Shown: positions 9,228 through 18,516, numbered from the stretch's first letter. The stretch: DNA of 64,000 nt from Rhizobiaceae bacterium (GCA_023953845.1 JAMLJC010000001.1:3792501-3856500), one strand, 5' to 3'. Notes: generated by a model not told the origin, from the sequence alone. A program made the numbers and translations.

Positions 9228-9229
9228 GG

Positions 9230-12200
9230 TCAGACTCCGATTGGCCGTCTGAGGTCGAGCGTCATCGGGAACTCGCGGCTCGCGATCTCCGGCATCGCCT
9301 CATAGGGCGCAGGCGTATGGCCCGACGGCTGGAAACGTGCAAGACGACGGGCCTCGGCCTCATTGCTGTTGACCGGAAAGGTCTCGTAGTTGCGCCCGCC
9401 CGGATGCGCGACGTGATAGACGCAGCCGCCGACTGCGCGGCCGCTCCATGTGTCGAAGATATCGAAGGTGAGCGGCGCGTCGATCGGCAGAACCGGATGC
9501 AGCGCCATGGCCGGCTGCCATGCCTTGAAACGCACGCCGGCGACCGACACGCCGTTGTCTCCGGTGGGCTGCAACGGCACGCGGCGCGTGTTGCAGGTCA
9601 CGATATAGCGATCAGGCGTCGAGGCTGACAGCTTCACCTGGAGCCGCTCGACGGAACTGTCCGTATAGCGCACCGTGCCGCCAATGGCGCCTGTTTCGCC
9701 GAGAACGTGCCACGGCTCCAGCGCCTGCCTGAGCTCCAGATGCACGTCTTCGTAGGCGATCTCGCCGCAGAAGGGGAAACGGAACTCCGCCTGCGCCTCG
9801 AACCATTCGGAACGCAGGTCGAACCCGTACTGGCGAAGATCGGCAAGCACGTCGAGGAAATCCTGCCAGAGGAAATGCGGCAGCATGAAGCGGTCGTGCA
9901 GCGTCGTGCCCCAGCGGACGAGATCGCCGGTGATCGGCGCCTTCCACATGCGCGCGATCAGAGCGCGGATCAACACCTGCTGCGCAAGACTCATGCGCGG
10001 GTCCGGCGGCATTTCGAAACCGCGGAACTCCACCAGCCCGAGCCGCCCGGTCGGCCCATCCGGCGAGAACAGCTTGTCGATGCAGATTTCGGCGCGATGC
10101 GTGTTGCCGGTCACGTCTGTCAGCATGTTGCGCAGCAGGCGGTCGACCAGCCAGGGCAGGAGCGCGCCACCGTCGTCCGGCGGCGGGATCTGCGCCAGCG
10201 CCGTCTCCAGTTCATAAAGCGTGTCGTGACGCGCCTCGTCGATACGAGGGGCCTGGCTGGTGGGGCCGATGAAGAGACCCGAGAACAGGTAGGAGAGGCT
10301 CGGATGCCGCTGCCAGTGCAGGATGAGACTGCGCAGGAGATCTGGACGGCGCAGGAACGGGCTGTCGTTCGGCGTCTGGCCGCCGACCACGACGTGATTG
10401 CCGCCCCCCGTGCCGGTGTGGCGGCCGTCGATCATGAACTTGTCGGCGCCGAGGCGGCTCCGCCGCGCCTCTTCGTAGATCGCCTCGGTCGTGGCGACGC
10501 ATTCGTCCCATGACGAGGCTGGATGGATGTTGACCTCGATCACCCCCGGATCGGGCGCGACGCGGATGACGTTGAGCCGGGGATCGTGCGGTGGCGTATA
10601 TCCTTCGATATGAACCGGAATGCCGAGCGACGCCGCTGCCGTTTCCGCGGCCGCGATGAGTTCGAGATAGTCCTCGACGCGTTCGACCGGCGGCATGAAC
10701 ACGCAGAGCCGTCCGTCGCGCGGTTCGACGGCAAGCGCGGTGCGCACCGCGCTGCCCGCTTCGGTGATGATCTGCTCCGTCTGCACCTCGCCGGGTTCTG
10801 CCACCGCGAAGAAGGCCGCAAGCTGTGGCCGCTGGCCCGGCTCGGGCAGCGGACCGCGCTCTTCCGTCGGGTCCTGCGGGTGGATGTAGGGATAGCTGGA
10901 TGCGGGCACGTAGGGCAGGGCCCCCAATGGCAGGCGAAAGCCGACCGGACTGTCACCCGGAGCGAGGAAGAGCTTTCCGCGCCGAAGTTTCCAGGCTTCG
11001 GAGTGCCAGCGCGATCCCTCGGCGCGCGCCTGCCAGCGCTGGATCGGCAGAACGTAGCCCGACGGCTTATCGAGGCCGCGCTCGAACACTCGTGCGAAGC
11101 GGTTGCGCTCCTCGGGGTCCTTGAGCTTGGAGTCTTCGGGCGTCACGTTTGCCGGAAGGTTGCCCTCACGCAGCATCCATTCCGCCGGGTCCTCATAGGC
11201 CGGTACGACGAAGTCCGCGTCGACGGCAAGCTTCTGAGCTATTGCCTGCAGAAGCTGTTTCGCCTGTCCGGCATCGGGTTTCGCGTCGCTGCTTTCCTGC
11301 GCCACAAGATCGGGATTTTGCCAGACCGGCTTGCCGTCGCGGCGCCAATAGAGCGAAAAGGTCCAGCGCGGCAGCGTCTCGCCCGGATACCACTTGCCCT
11401 GCCCATGGTGGAGAAAGCCGCCCGGTGCGAACCTCGCGCGCAGGCGCCGGATCAGCGTGTCGGCCAGAGCGCGTTTGGTGGGGCCTACAGCATCCGTGTT
11501 CCATTCGGGCGATTCGAAATCGTCGATCGACACGAAAGTCGGCTCGCCGCCCATGGTGAGCCGGACGTCCTTCTCTTTCAGCGATGTATCGACCTCATGG
11601 CCCAACGCATCGAGAGCCGCCCAGGATTCTTCTGAGAACGGCTTGGTGATGCGCGGGTGCTCCGCCACCCGATCCACCTTCATGTCGAAAGCGAAATCGA
11701 CATTGGCGAAGCTTGCCATGCCCGAGATCGGCGCGGCGTTGCGATAATGCGGTGTCGCAGCCAGCGGAATGTGGCTTTCGCCGGTCAGCAGGCCCGATGT
11801 GGGATCGAGGCCGATCCAGCCGGCGCCGGGTATGTAGACCTCCGCCCATGCGTGCAAGTCTGTGAAATCGTGGTCCGTACCCTTGGGGCCGTCCAGCGCG
11901 ATCAGGTCAGGCTTCAACTGGATCAGATAGCCGGAGACAAACCGCGCGGCGAAGCCGAAATGCCGAAGCGCCTGTACGAGGAGCCAGCTCGAGTCGCGGC
12001 ATGAACCTGCCACGCGTTCCAGCGTCTCCTCCGGTGTCTGCACGCCGGGCTCCATGCGTATGACGTAGCTCACATGGCCGGCAATGCGCGCATTCAGGTT
12101 CACGACGAAATCGACGGTGCGGACACGCTCGCGGGGAACCGTATCAAGAAATCCCTTGAGCAGCGGCCCGGCAGGGTCGCATTGACGATAGATGGCAAGG

Positions 12201-12538
12201 TCCGACGCAATGTCCTCAGGATACTCGAACGGCCAGTACTCGGCCGCTTCCTCGACGAAGAAATCGAACGGATTGTAGACCGTCATATCGGCGACGAGTC
12301 CGACCTCGATCTTCAACTCGTTGACCGGTTCAGGGAAAACGAAACGCGCCAGCCAGTTGCCGTAGGGGTCCTGCTGATGGTTCACGAAATGATTTGTCGG
12401 CGTCACCGTCAGTGAGTGCGACAACACCGCCGTGCGGCTATGCGGGGCCGGGCGAAGACGGATGATCTGGGGGCCGAGCACGACCGGCCGGTCATAACGG
12501 TAGTGCGTGATGTGGCTGATCGCGGCTTTGATCGACAT
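9230..12538 (-). CDS. transglutaminase / DUF2126 putative amidoligase, two-domain protein
   Basis: This 1102-residue protein joins two catalytic modules. Residues 1 to about 290 form a transglutaminase-like domain with the triad Cys180 (VAGSCRDSSW), His229 (DLHAWAEVY) and Asp245 (WIGLDPTSGL). From about residue 305 (VRLTMGGEPTFVSIDD) to the end it matches DUF2126, a family classed as a putative glutamine-synthetase-fold amidoligase; the HTGTGGGNHVVVGG segment resembles a ligand-binding loop of that fold. The protein could therefore both break and make amide bonds. It is the first gene of the operon running on to the ATP-grasp/alpha-E and second transglutaminase genes; about 170 bases separate its start from the next gene upstream. 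Confidence 0.9.
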   Translation of the reverse strand: MSIKAAISHITHYRYDRPVVLGPQIIRLRPAPHSRTAVLSHSLTVTPTNHFVNHQQDPYGNWLARFVFPEPVNELKIEVGLVADMTVYNPFDFFVEEAAEYWPFEYPEDIASDLAIYRQCDPAGPLLKGFLDTVPRERVRTVDFVVNLNARIAGHVSYVIRMEPGVQTPEETLERVAGSCRDSSWLLVQALRHFGFAARFVSGYLIQLKPDLIALDGPKGTDHDFTDLHAWAEVYIPGAGWIGLDPTSGLLTGESHIPLAATPHYRNAAPISGMASFANVDFAFDMKVDRVAEHPRITKPFSEESWAALDALGHEVDTSLKEKDVRLTMGGEPTFVSIDDFESPEWNTDAVGPTKRALADTLIRRLRARFAPGGFLHHGQGKWYPGETLPRWTFSLYWRRDGKPVWQNPDLVAQESSDAKPDAGQAKQLLQAIAQKLAVDADFVVPAYEDPAEWMLREGNLPANVTPEDSKLKDPEERNRFARVFERGLDKPSGYVLPIQRWQARAEGSRWHSEAWKLRRGKLFLAPGDSPVGFRLPLGALPYVPASSYPYIHPQDPTEERGPLPEPGQRPQLAAFFAVAEPGEVQTEQIITEAGSAVRTALAVEPRDGRLCVFMPPVERVEDYLELIAAAETAAASLGIPVHIEGYTPPHDPRLNVIRVAPDPGVIEVNIHPASSWDECVATTEAIYEEARRSRLGADKFMIDGRHTGTGGGNHVVVGGQTPNDSPFLRRPDLLRSLILHWQRHPSLSYLFSGLFIGPTSQAPRIDEARHDTLYELETALAQIPPPDDGGALLPWLVDRLLRNMLTDVTGNTHRAEICIDKLFSPDGPTGRLGLVEFRGFEMPPDPRMSLAQQVLIRALIARMWKAPITGDLVRWGTTLHDRFMLPHFLWQDFLDVLADLRQYGFDLRSEWFEAQAEFRFPFCGEIAYEDVHLELRQALEPWHVLGETGAIGGTVRYTDSSVERLQVKLSASTPDRYIVTCNTRRVPLQPTGDNGVSVAGVRFKAWQPAMALHPVLPIDAPLTFDIFDTWSGRAVGGCVYHVAHPGGRNYETFPVNSNEAEARRLARFQPSGHTPAPYEAMPEIASREFPMTLDLRRPIGV

Positions 12539-12707
12539 GCTCTACCGGGTGGCTCCTGATATCCGCGCTTTCGAGGAGCTTGGCCCCCGCGTTGCACTGC
12601 ACCATAGAAAGCGGACGACCGCCAGCATTTTCCTCCCGCGATTGTCGGAACTGATCATCCGACCGATCGCGATGGACGAGCTTTCACTGGACGCACAGAA
12701 CGGGCTC

Positions 12708-13139
12708 TCAGATGATGCCGTGCTGTCTTAGAAGCGCCTCTTCATCGCCTGACACCCACCCGAAGACCTTTGGTTCCCCATTCAGCTTCTGGACGAGATA
12801 GTGAACATCGAAATCTATCGCCGCGTCCGGCTGGCCCTTGCGAGCGTAGGTCGCCGTCCAGGCGACATGGGCCACGCAATGCAGTTCGTCTACTGGTGAG
12901 ATGCGGACATTGCGTATCCGCATTTCCTTCATTCCCATCGCCCGATAGCGCGCATAACCTTGCGCCATGATCTGCTTGAGCTGATCGTCGTTCTTGCCGG
13001 TCTTAACCCCGGCGGGCGAGGCTGCAACGAACTCGGAAGCATACAGCGTTGCGACTTCGTCCATGTCCGCGTCGCCGTCGAGCGATCGCTTGAAAACGCT
13101 CGCGTATCGTTCGAAAAACTGTCTCACGCCGGCTTCCAT
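12708..13139 (-). CDS. NTF2-like (SnoaL-type) small protein
   Basis: This protein of about 143 residues begins MEAGVRQFFERYASVFKR and runs through YASEFVAASPAG, VAHVAWTATYAR and FDVHYLVQKLNGEPKVFGWVSGDE, the helix-then-curved-sheet pattern of nuclear-transport-factor-2-like proteins, which serve as small-ligand enzymes or binding proteins. The start at 13139 is set by GGAGAG six bases upstream. No function can be named. It is divergent from mtnK, separated by about 150 bases that must hold both promoters. The C-terminus ends EEALLRQHGII. Confidence 0.7.
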   Translation of the reverse strand: MEAGVRQFFERYASVFKRSLDGDADMDEVATLYASEFVAASPAGVKTGKNDDQLKQIMAQGYARYRAMGMKEMRIRNVRISPVDELHCVAHVAWTATYARKGQPDAAIDFDVHYLVQKLNGEPKVFGWVSGDEEALLRQHGII

Positions 13140-13288
13140 TGTCCGCTCTCCAGATGCGGCCATGGCACCTATGGTGCGCAGGCCGAAATTCAAATCGAGA
13201 TGCTGCCCTTTTGCGTGGCGCTTTGCGGAGCAATGCACTAACACTCCACCGCCGAGAAGACAGAATGTTCGCGGGAGGGCGATTGGAC

Positions 13289-14572
13289 GTGAGCAGCGCA
13301 GGGCAGGGTACTGGCGGTTTTGCGGCGTTGGATCTGGCGACGTTGGGCAAGCGCCTGGAGAGCATTCCGGAAGTCGCCGAAAAAGTCGGGCCGGACAGCG
13401 CGAGATGGAAGATTCGCGAGGTCGGCGACGGCAATCTGAACCTCGTCTTCATCGTGGAAGGACCGAAGGGCGCCGTCGTCGCCAAGCAGGCGCTGCCCTA
13501 TGTGCGGCTGGTGGGCGAAAGCTGGCCCCTGCCGCTCAAGCGCTCATTCTTCGAGTATCACGCACTGACGCGGCAGGAGCGTCGCGCGGGAGCCGGCACC
13601 GTGCCCGCAATCTACCATTTCGACGAGGCGCAGGCGCTGATCGTGATGGAGTATCTGTCGCCGCATGTCATCCTGCGCCGCAGGCTGATCGAGGGGGCGA
13701 TTCTGCCGAAGATCGGCCGCGACCTCGGCCTTTTCTGCGCTCGAACCCTGTTCCGAGGCTCGGACCTCTCCATGCCGACACGCGAGCGCAAGCAGGATGT
13801 CGCTCTGTTTTGCGACAATGTCGAGCTCTGCGACATCACCGAAAATCTCGTCTTCACCGATCCTTATTTCGAGGCCACGCTGAACCGGCATACCAGCCCG
13901 CAACTCGACCCGATCGTGGCGGAACTGCGGGCCGACCGCGATCTCAAGGTCGAGGCGCAGCGGCTGAAGCATCTGTTCGCGGCCAAGGCCGAGACGCTGT
14001 TGCACGGCGACCTGCATACCGGCTCGGTGATGGTGATCGAGACCGATACGCGTGTGATCGACCCGGAGTTCGCCTTCTACGGTCCGATCGCCTTCGACGT
14101 CGGCATGCTGCTTGCCAATTTCTGGATGAGTTTCTTTTCGCAGAAGGGACACGAGAAGAATGGCGATCGTGCCGAGATGCGCGAATGGCTTCTCGGGGTC
14201 GCGGACGAGATTTGGTCGGTCTTCCGCGCCGAATTCGCGCATCTGTGGCGCACAGAGCGCAAGGGCATCCTCTACGCCAGCAGCATCTTCGAGGATCGCG
14301 GCGACCCGCTTGGATCGGAGCAGGCCCTCAACACGGTGCTCGCCGAAATCTGGCCCGATCTGCTTGGCTTCGCCGGTGTCGAGTGCCACCGGCGCATCCT
14401 CGGCCTCGCTCATAACGCCGATTTCGAGACCATCGAGGACCTTGAACTGCGCGCCGGCTGCGAACGCCCGGCCTTGATCTTCGGGCGTCAGCTTGCCGTC
14501 AACCGCAGGCGAATCCACTCGATGGACGAGGTGAACGAGATGGCCCGGATCATCGCCAGCGATGCGTCATAA
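13289..14572 (+). CDS. mtnK: S-methyl-5-thioribose kinase
   Basis: Protein of about 427 residues with the aminoglycoside-phosphotransferase-like kinase fold. It shows EVGDGNLNLVFIVEG (nucleotide loop), VVAKQALPYVR (ATP-anchoring Lys), the Brenner-type catalytic loop HGDLHTGSVMV and the metal-binding IDPEFAFYGPIAFDVG; the HTGS and DPEF forms are typical of MtnK. It phosphorylates 5-methylthioribose in methionine salvage. I chose GTG 13289, ten bases after GGAGG at 13274-13278; an in-frame ATG at 13265 and a TTG at 13283 are alternatives. mtnA, the usual partner, is not in the window. The convergent neighbour is a ribose-type ABC importer that may supply the substrate (inference). Confidence 0.9.
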   Translation: MSSAGQGTGGFAALDLATLGKRLESIPEVAEKVGPDSARWKIREVGDGNLNLVFIVEGPKGAVVAKQALPYVRLVGESWPLPLKRSFFEYHALTRQERRAGAGTVPAIYHFDEAQALIVMEYLSPHVILRRRLIEGAILPKIGRDLGLFCARTLFRGSDLSMPTRERKQDVALFCDNVELCDITENLVFTDPYFEATLNRHTSPQLDPIVAELRADRDLKVEAQRLKHLFAAKAETLLHGDLHTGSVMVIETDTRVIDPEFAFYGPIAFDVGMLLANFWMSFFSQKGHEKNGDRAEMREWLLGVADEIWSVFRAEFAHLWRTERKGILYASSIFEDRGDPLGSEQALNTVLAEIWPDLLGFAGVECHRRILGLAHNADFETIEDLELRAGCERPALIFGRQLAVNRRRIHSMDEVNEMARIIASDAS

Positions 14573-14582
14573 CGCTGCGCGC

Positions 14583-14603
14583 GACCTCCCTCGAGGGGAG
14601 GTC
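14583..14603. terminator. shared hairpin between convergent mtnK and ABC importer genes
   Basis: Perfect 8-bp inverted repeat (14583-14590 with 14596-14603) around TCGAG, in the 41-base gap between two convergent stop codons. No strong T-tract on either side, so it is a plausible but weak bidirectional terminator. Confidence 0.45.
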
Positions 14604-14613
14604 TGGCGGCAGT

Positions 14614-15630
14614 TTATTCCCTCGCGCTCTCCCTGAGCTTCTGCGCGTAGACGTTGATCACCAGCGCCGCCAGCAGGATCAGGCCGCGGATGAGGATCTT
14701 CAGGAAGCTGTCGATCTGGATATGATCGAGCCCGTTGTTGAGCACGCCGAGCACCAGCAGGCCGATGATCGTGTTGCCGATGCCGCCGCGTCCGCCGAAC
14801 AGGCTGGTGCCGCCCACCACCACCGCCGCGATGGCGTCGAGCAGGAACGTGTCGAACTGGTTCTGCTGGGCCGAGCCGAAATAGGCGACGCCGAGCATGC
14901 CCGCGATGCCGGAGCACATGGCCGCAATGATCATCACGGCCGCGATGATCATCTTGACGTTGACGCCGGAATATTCCGCCGCCTCGCGGTTGCCGCCCAC
15001 CATGTAGACGTAGCGCCCGAACCGCGTGTAGGTCAGCACGAGATGGCCGACCAGCAGGAAGATGAGGCAGATCACGATCGTCCACTTGATGCCGAAGATC
15101 GTGCCGGAGCCGAGCGTCGTGATGATCTCGGGATAGTTGTAGGCGATCTGGCCGCGGACCAGCATGGCCGAGATGCCGTTGGCGATCTGCATCATCGCAA
15201 GCGTCATGATGAATGACGGGATGCCGATGCCGACGACCCCGAATGCGGTGACAAGCCCCAATGTGAAGCAGGCCGCCAAAGTCAGGATGATGGCGATCCA
15301 GCCTTGCACCGGCAGGTTGGCGATGTTCACATATTCGGGCTGAATCGTGAAATATGCCACCAGGATGCCGATAGCGTTGGCGATGGCCGCGACCGACAGA
15401 TCGATCTCCGCCGTCAGAATGACGAATGTCAGGCCGACGGCGATGATGCCGGTGATCGACGCCTGGCTGAGGATGTTCATCATGTTGTCGACCGTGCGAA
15501 AGCTGGGCGCCTGCGCGGAGAAGAAGATGATAAGCACGATCAGCGTGAAGACAGGCGCGATGTTGCGCATCTGCTCCGCCATGAACCGCTTCACATCGAA
15601 GGGCCGTGCGGCTTCGGTCACCGTGCTCAT
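14614..15630 (-). CDS. ribose-type sugar ABC transporter permease
   Basis: This 338-residue inner-membrane protein has eight to ten hydrophobic helices and the RbsC-family signatures GIIAVGLTFVILTAEIDLSVAA and GGTSLFGGRGGIGNTIIGLL. It is the membrane channel of a carbohydrate ABC importer of the CUT2 class, probably acting as a homodimer. The start is supported by GGAGA four bases upstream. It is the last gene of an operon (binding protein, ATPase, permease), 36 bases after the ATPase gene. The sugar cannot be read from the sequence; ribose, another pentose or methylthioribose are candidates given the nearby mtnK. Confidence 0.92.
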   Translation of the reverse strand: MSTVTEAARPFDVKRFMAEQMRNIAPVFTLIVLIIFFSAQAPSFRTVDNMMNILSQASITGIIAVGLTFVILTAEIDLSVAAIANAIGILVAYFTIQPEYVNIANLPVQGWIAIILTLAACFTLGLVTAFGVVGIGIPSFIMTLAMMQIANGISAMLVRGQIAYNYPEIITTLGSGTIFGIKWTIVICLIFLLVGHLVLTYTRFGRYVYMVGGNREAAEYSGVNVKMIIAAVMIIAAMCSGIAGMLGVAYFGSAQQNQFDTFLLDAIAAVVVGGTSLFGGRGGIGNTIIGLLVLGVLNNGLDHIQIDSFLKILIRGLILLAALVINVYAQKLRESARE

Positions 15631-15666
15631 TGCATCTCCCCGATACCCGGATGTTGTGCTGCCGGA

Positions 15667-17214
15667 TCACGCTGCATCGAGCAGATCCGCCTTTTCCAGC
15701 CGCCCGCTGGTGAATTCCTTCGCCACCGTCCCGCGCTTCAGCACCGTCACCCGGTCCGCCAGTGTCAGGATGGTTTCAGGCTCCGTCGAGAGGACCAGGA
15801 TCGCGACGCCCTTGTCGCGCAGCGACTTGACGATCCGGATCACGTCCTCCTTGGCGCCGACATCCATGCCGCGCGTCGGTTCCGACAGGATCAGCACCTT
15901 CGGAAGATGCGTGAGCCATTTTGCCAGCGCCACCTTCTGCTGGTTGCCGCCCGAAAGGTTGCCAAGCGCGATATCCGTCTTCGGCGGGCGGATCTGCAGG
16001 TCCTTTATGTGGATCTCCGTGATCTCGCGTTCCCGCTTCGGTTTCAGCAGTACGCGATGAATGCGCCCTAGAATGGCGATCGACGCATTCTTGAATACGG
16101 GCTCTGTGCGGAACAGCATCATGCCGCGATTCTCCGGCACGTAGGCGATGCCGGCGCGGCGCGCCGCCGCGGTGGAGCGCAAGCGTACGGGCTTTCCGTC
16201 CAGAAGGATGGACCCGCCGGTGAGGCTGCCCTTGCCGAACAGCGCGCGCGAAAGCTCCACCTGGCCGCATCCCATGAAGCCGTAGACGCCGGTGATTTCG
16301 CCAGCGCGCAGCTTCAGCGAAATATCCTTCATCATGATGCCGTCGCTGAGGTCGCGCGCTTCCAGCACGACGTGGCGCGAATCGTCGCCGGTGAGCTCGG
16401 TGAATTCCCCCATATGCATTTCAGCCGTGCCGCGGCCGATCATATGCGAGATGACGCTGTCCTTGGTCAGCGCGGAGGTGTTTTCGGTAATTACCTTGCG
16501 CCCGTTCCGGAACACGGTGATACGGTCGGAAATTTCCAGCACGTCGTCGAGGAAGTGCGAGATGAAGACGATGGTCCGGCCCTGATTGCGCAGTCTGCGC
16601 AGTGCGTCGAACAGCCTTTTCACTTCGGGTGGCGACAGGGCGGAGGTCGGCTCGTCAAGGATGATGATCCGTGCGCCTGAAAAGAGCACCCGGGAAAGTT
16701 CGATCAGCTGCTGAAGGCCGACCGGCAGGCTGCCCATGCGTGTGTTCGGGTCGATATCGAGGCCGAGGCTCGCCAGTTGCGCCTTGGCCTCGCGCTTCAT
16801 ACGGCGCCAATCGATCACGCCGCCGGCCATCATCGGCTGCACGCCGAGGAACACATTTTCGGCGACCGTCAGGTCGGGAATTATGGAAAGCTCCTGGTGG
16901 ACCATGCCGATGCCGGCGGCCAGCGCATCCGCCGGCGAGCGCAGGTGAACCGGCTTGCCGTCGACGCGCATCTCGCCTTCGAAGCCGTGATAAACGCCCG
17001 CGATGATCTTCATCATCGTCGACTTGCCGGCGCCATTCTCGCCAACCAGTCCGTGGATTTCCCCCGGAATCAGGTCGAAATCGACTTCGCGCAACGCCTG
17101 CACGCCGCCGAATGTCTTTGTCACGCCGATCATCTGAAGGACGGGCGTATCTGCGATCGAATTGGCCGGAGGGTTGTTATGCCCTCCGGCCGTTATGGTA
17201 TTTGCGTCAGCCAA
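15667..17214 (-). CDS. ribose-type sugar ABC transporter ATPase (two ABC domains)
   Basis: 515-residue CUT2-class ATPase with two tandem ABC cassettes. The first has Walker A GENGAGKST and Walker B IIILDEPTSAL, with a degenerate signature (PVGLQQLIELSR). The second has a modified Walker A (GFMGCGQVELSRA) and an intact signature LSGGNQQKVALAKWL, the asymmetry usual for RbsA/MglA-type proteins. The frame opens at a TTG at 17214, twelve bases after the binding-protein stop, giving a polar 25-residue extension before the first ABC domain; no good ribosome site is visible, so the exact start is uncertain. Confidence 0.9.
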   Translation of the reverse strand: MADANTITAGGHNNPPANSIADTPVLQMIGVTKTFGGVQALREVDFDLIPGEIHGLVGENGAGKSTMMKIIAGVYHGFEGEMRVDGKPVHLRSPADALAAGIGMVHQELSIIPDLTVAENVFLGVQPMMAGGVIDWRRMKREAKAQLASLGLDIDPNTRMGSLPVGLQQLIELSRVLFSGARIIILDEPTSALSPPEVKRLFDALRRLRNQGRTIVFISHFLDDVLEISDRITVFRNGRKVITENTSALTKDSVISHMIGRGTAEMHMGEFTELTGDDSRHVVLEARDLSDGIMMKDISLKLRAGEITGVYGFMGCGQVELSRALFGKGSLTGGSILLDGKPVRLRSTAAARRAGIAYVPENRGMMLFRTEPVFKNASIAILGRIHRVLLKPKREREITEIHIKDLQIRPPKTDIALGNLSGGNQQKVALAKWLTHLPKVLILSEPTRGMDVGAKEDVIRIVKSLRDKGVAILVLSTEPETILTLADRVTVLKRGTVAKEFTSGRLEKADLLDAA

Positions 17215-17226
17215 GTGTGCGGCCGA

Positions 17227-18261
17227 TCAAATCAGGAAATTCTTCTGCAGCCAGAGATGGCCGGGAGCTGTTTCCTGCGTGATGACCGGACCATCGGCCC
17301 AGATGTAGTTGGGGATGCCGCCGGCGCCGGTTTTCTCGCCGCCTTGGACTGCGGCAACGCCCGCTGCGACCGCCCAGCCATGGATGCGGCAGGACGGGTT
17401 GCGAACAGTGGCCACCATCGTGCCGTCGAGAACGGCGTTCACGGCAGGCGGCATGGCGTCGACGCCGCCGATGAAGATGCCCTCGCGGCCCTTCGCCTTC
17501 ATGACGTTGTGCGCGGCGAGCGCCATGTCGTCATTGTGGAAGAACGCACCGGCGATATCGGGATACTTCGTCAGCAGCGATTCCCAGATACGCGCCACCT
17601 TGGTGACGTCCCAGTCGGCAGGCTGCTCGTCGACGACCTTCACGTCGGGGAAGTTGGCGACGACTTCCTTGAAACCCTTGGCACGACCCTGGGCACCGGT
17701 GTGGCCCAGCGCACCCTGAGTCATCACGACGTTGCCCTTGCCGCCAATCTTCTTCATCAGTTCATTCGTCACCACCGAACCCATGAAAACGTTGTCCGGG
17801 GCGATGAAGGTATGCAGCGCGAGCTGGCCTTCCGGCGCCATCATCGTGTCCATGGCGATCACGGGCGTGCCTGCGTCGATCATCTTCTTCACCGGGTCGT
17901 TCAGCGTTCCGATGCCGAAGGTCTGGATGGCGACAAAGTCCCACTTCTGGGTGGCCATGTTGTCGATGGCGGCGCGTTGTTTTGGTGCAGCGAGTTCACC
18001 GTCGAACCAGGTGATCTCCACGTTCATCAGCTTGCCCCAGGCCTCGGCCGTCTGCTTGCCCTGGGCGCACCAAGTCGCCTGCAGGCCGGCATTGCTGAAG
18101 GCTGCCTTCATCGGCTTGCCCGAAGGTTTCAGCTCCTGGGCCATGGCCGGGCTGAATCCGGCGGAGCCAAGCAGCGCACCGGCCAGCGCGGTCGTGCCGA
18201 TTGCTTTGAAAATATCGCGACGCGTCCTAGACTCTTCGATCAGATCATCGAGCATATTCAT
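17227..18261 (-). CDS. sugar ABC transporter substrate-binding protein with Tat-like signal
   Basis: 344-residue periplasmic binding protein of the ribose/galactose (RbsB-like) class: KAAFSNAGLQATWCAQGKQTAEAWGK at the mature N-terminus, then PVIAMDTMM, FIAPDNVFMGSVVTNEL, GGVDAMPPAVNAVLDG and ATVRNPSCRIHGWAV. The N-terminal region contains RTRRDIFKAIGTTALAG and ends at AMA, resembling a twin-arginine signal rather than a plain Sec signal, so it may be exported folded. GGGAGG lies just upstream of ATG 18261; an ATG two codons later is equally placed. First gene of the importer operon, transcribed from the promoter near 18370-18394. Confidence 0.9.
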   Translation of the reverse strand: MNMLDDLIEESRTRRDIFKAIGTTALAGALLGSAGFSPAMAQELKPSGKPMKAAFSNAGLQATWCAQGKQTAEAWGKLMNVEITWFDGELAAPKQRAAIDNMATQKWDFVAIQTFGIGTLNDPVKKMIDAGTPVIAMDTMMAPEGQLALHTFIAPDNVFMGSVVTNELMKKIGGKGNVVMTQGALGHTGAQGRAKGFKEVVANFPDVKVVDEQPADWDVTKVARIWESLLTKYPDIAGAFFHNDDMALAAHNVMKAKGREGIFIGGVDAMPPAVNAVLDGTMVATVRNPSCRIHGWAVAAGVAAVQGGEKTGAGGIPNYIWADGPVITQETAPGHLWLQKNFLI

Positions 18262-18365
18262 CCTCCCAATGGCCGGCGACTCGCACCGGAAAAGTTTCCT
18301 TCCTGAGGTCCGACTCGAGAAAGGGCGTCCTCCCGTTCACCCTGCCGGCTCCCCAAGCACCCGAA

Positions 18366-18395
18366 CGATAGGCGTTAAAACGGTTGAACGTCAAC
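18366..18395 (-). promoter_or_regulatory. promoter with overlapping operator for the sugar ABC operon
   Basis: On the minus strand a -35 box TTGACG (18394-18389) is followed after 17 bases by CTATCG (18371-18366) as a -10-like box. The inverted repeat GTTGA-CGT-TCAAC (18383-18395) covers the -35 box, a position suited to a sugar-responsive repressor. It lies about 105 bases upstream of the binding-protein start. No regulator gene is adjacent. Confidence 0.45.
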
Positions 18396-18516
18396 ACGAT
18401 CGGAAGCATTTGTCAGACAAAAAAACATCCACCTTGCAAAGCGCCGGCGAATGCCACCTCCGGTCTGCGATTTTCATACGGAACTGCTTGGTTCCTTTGA
18501 GGAAAACACTCTGCCC

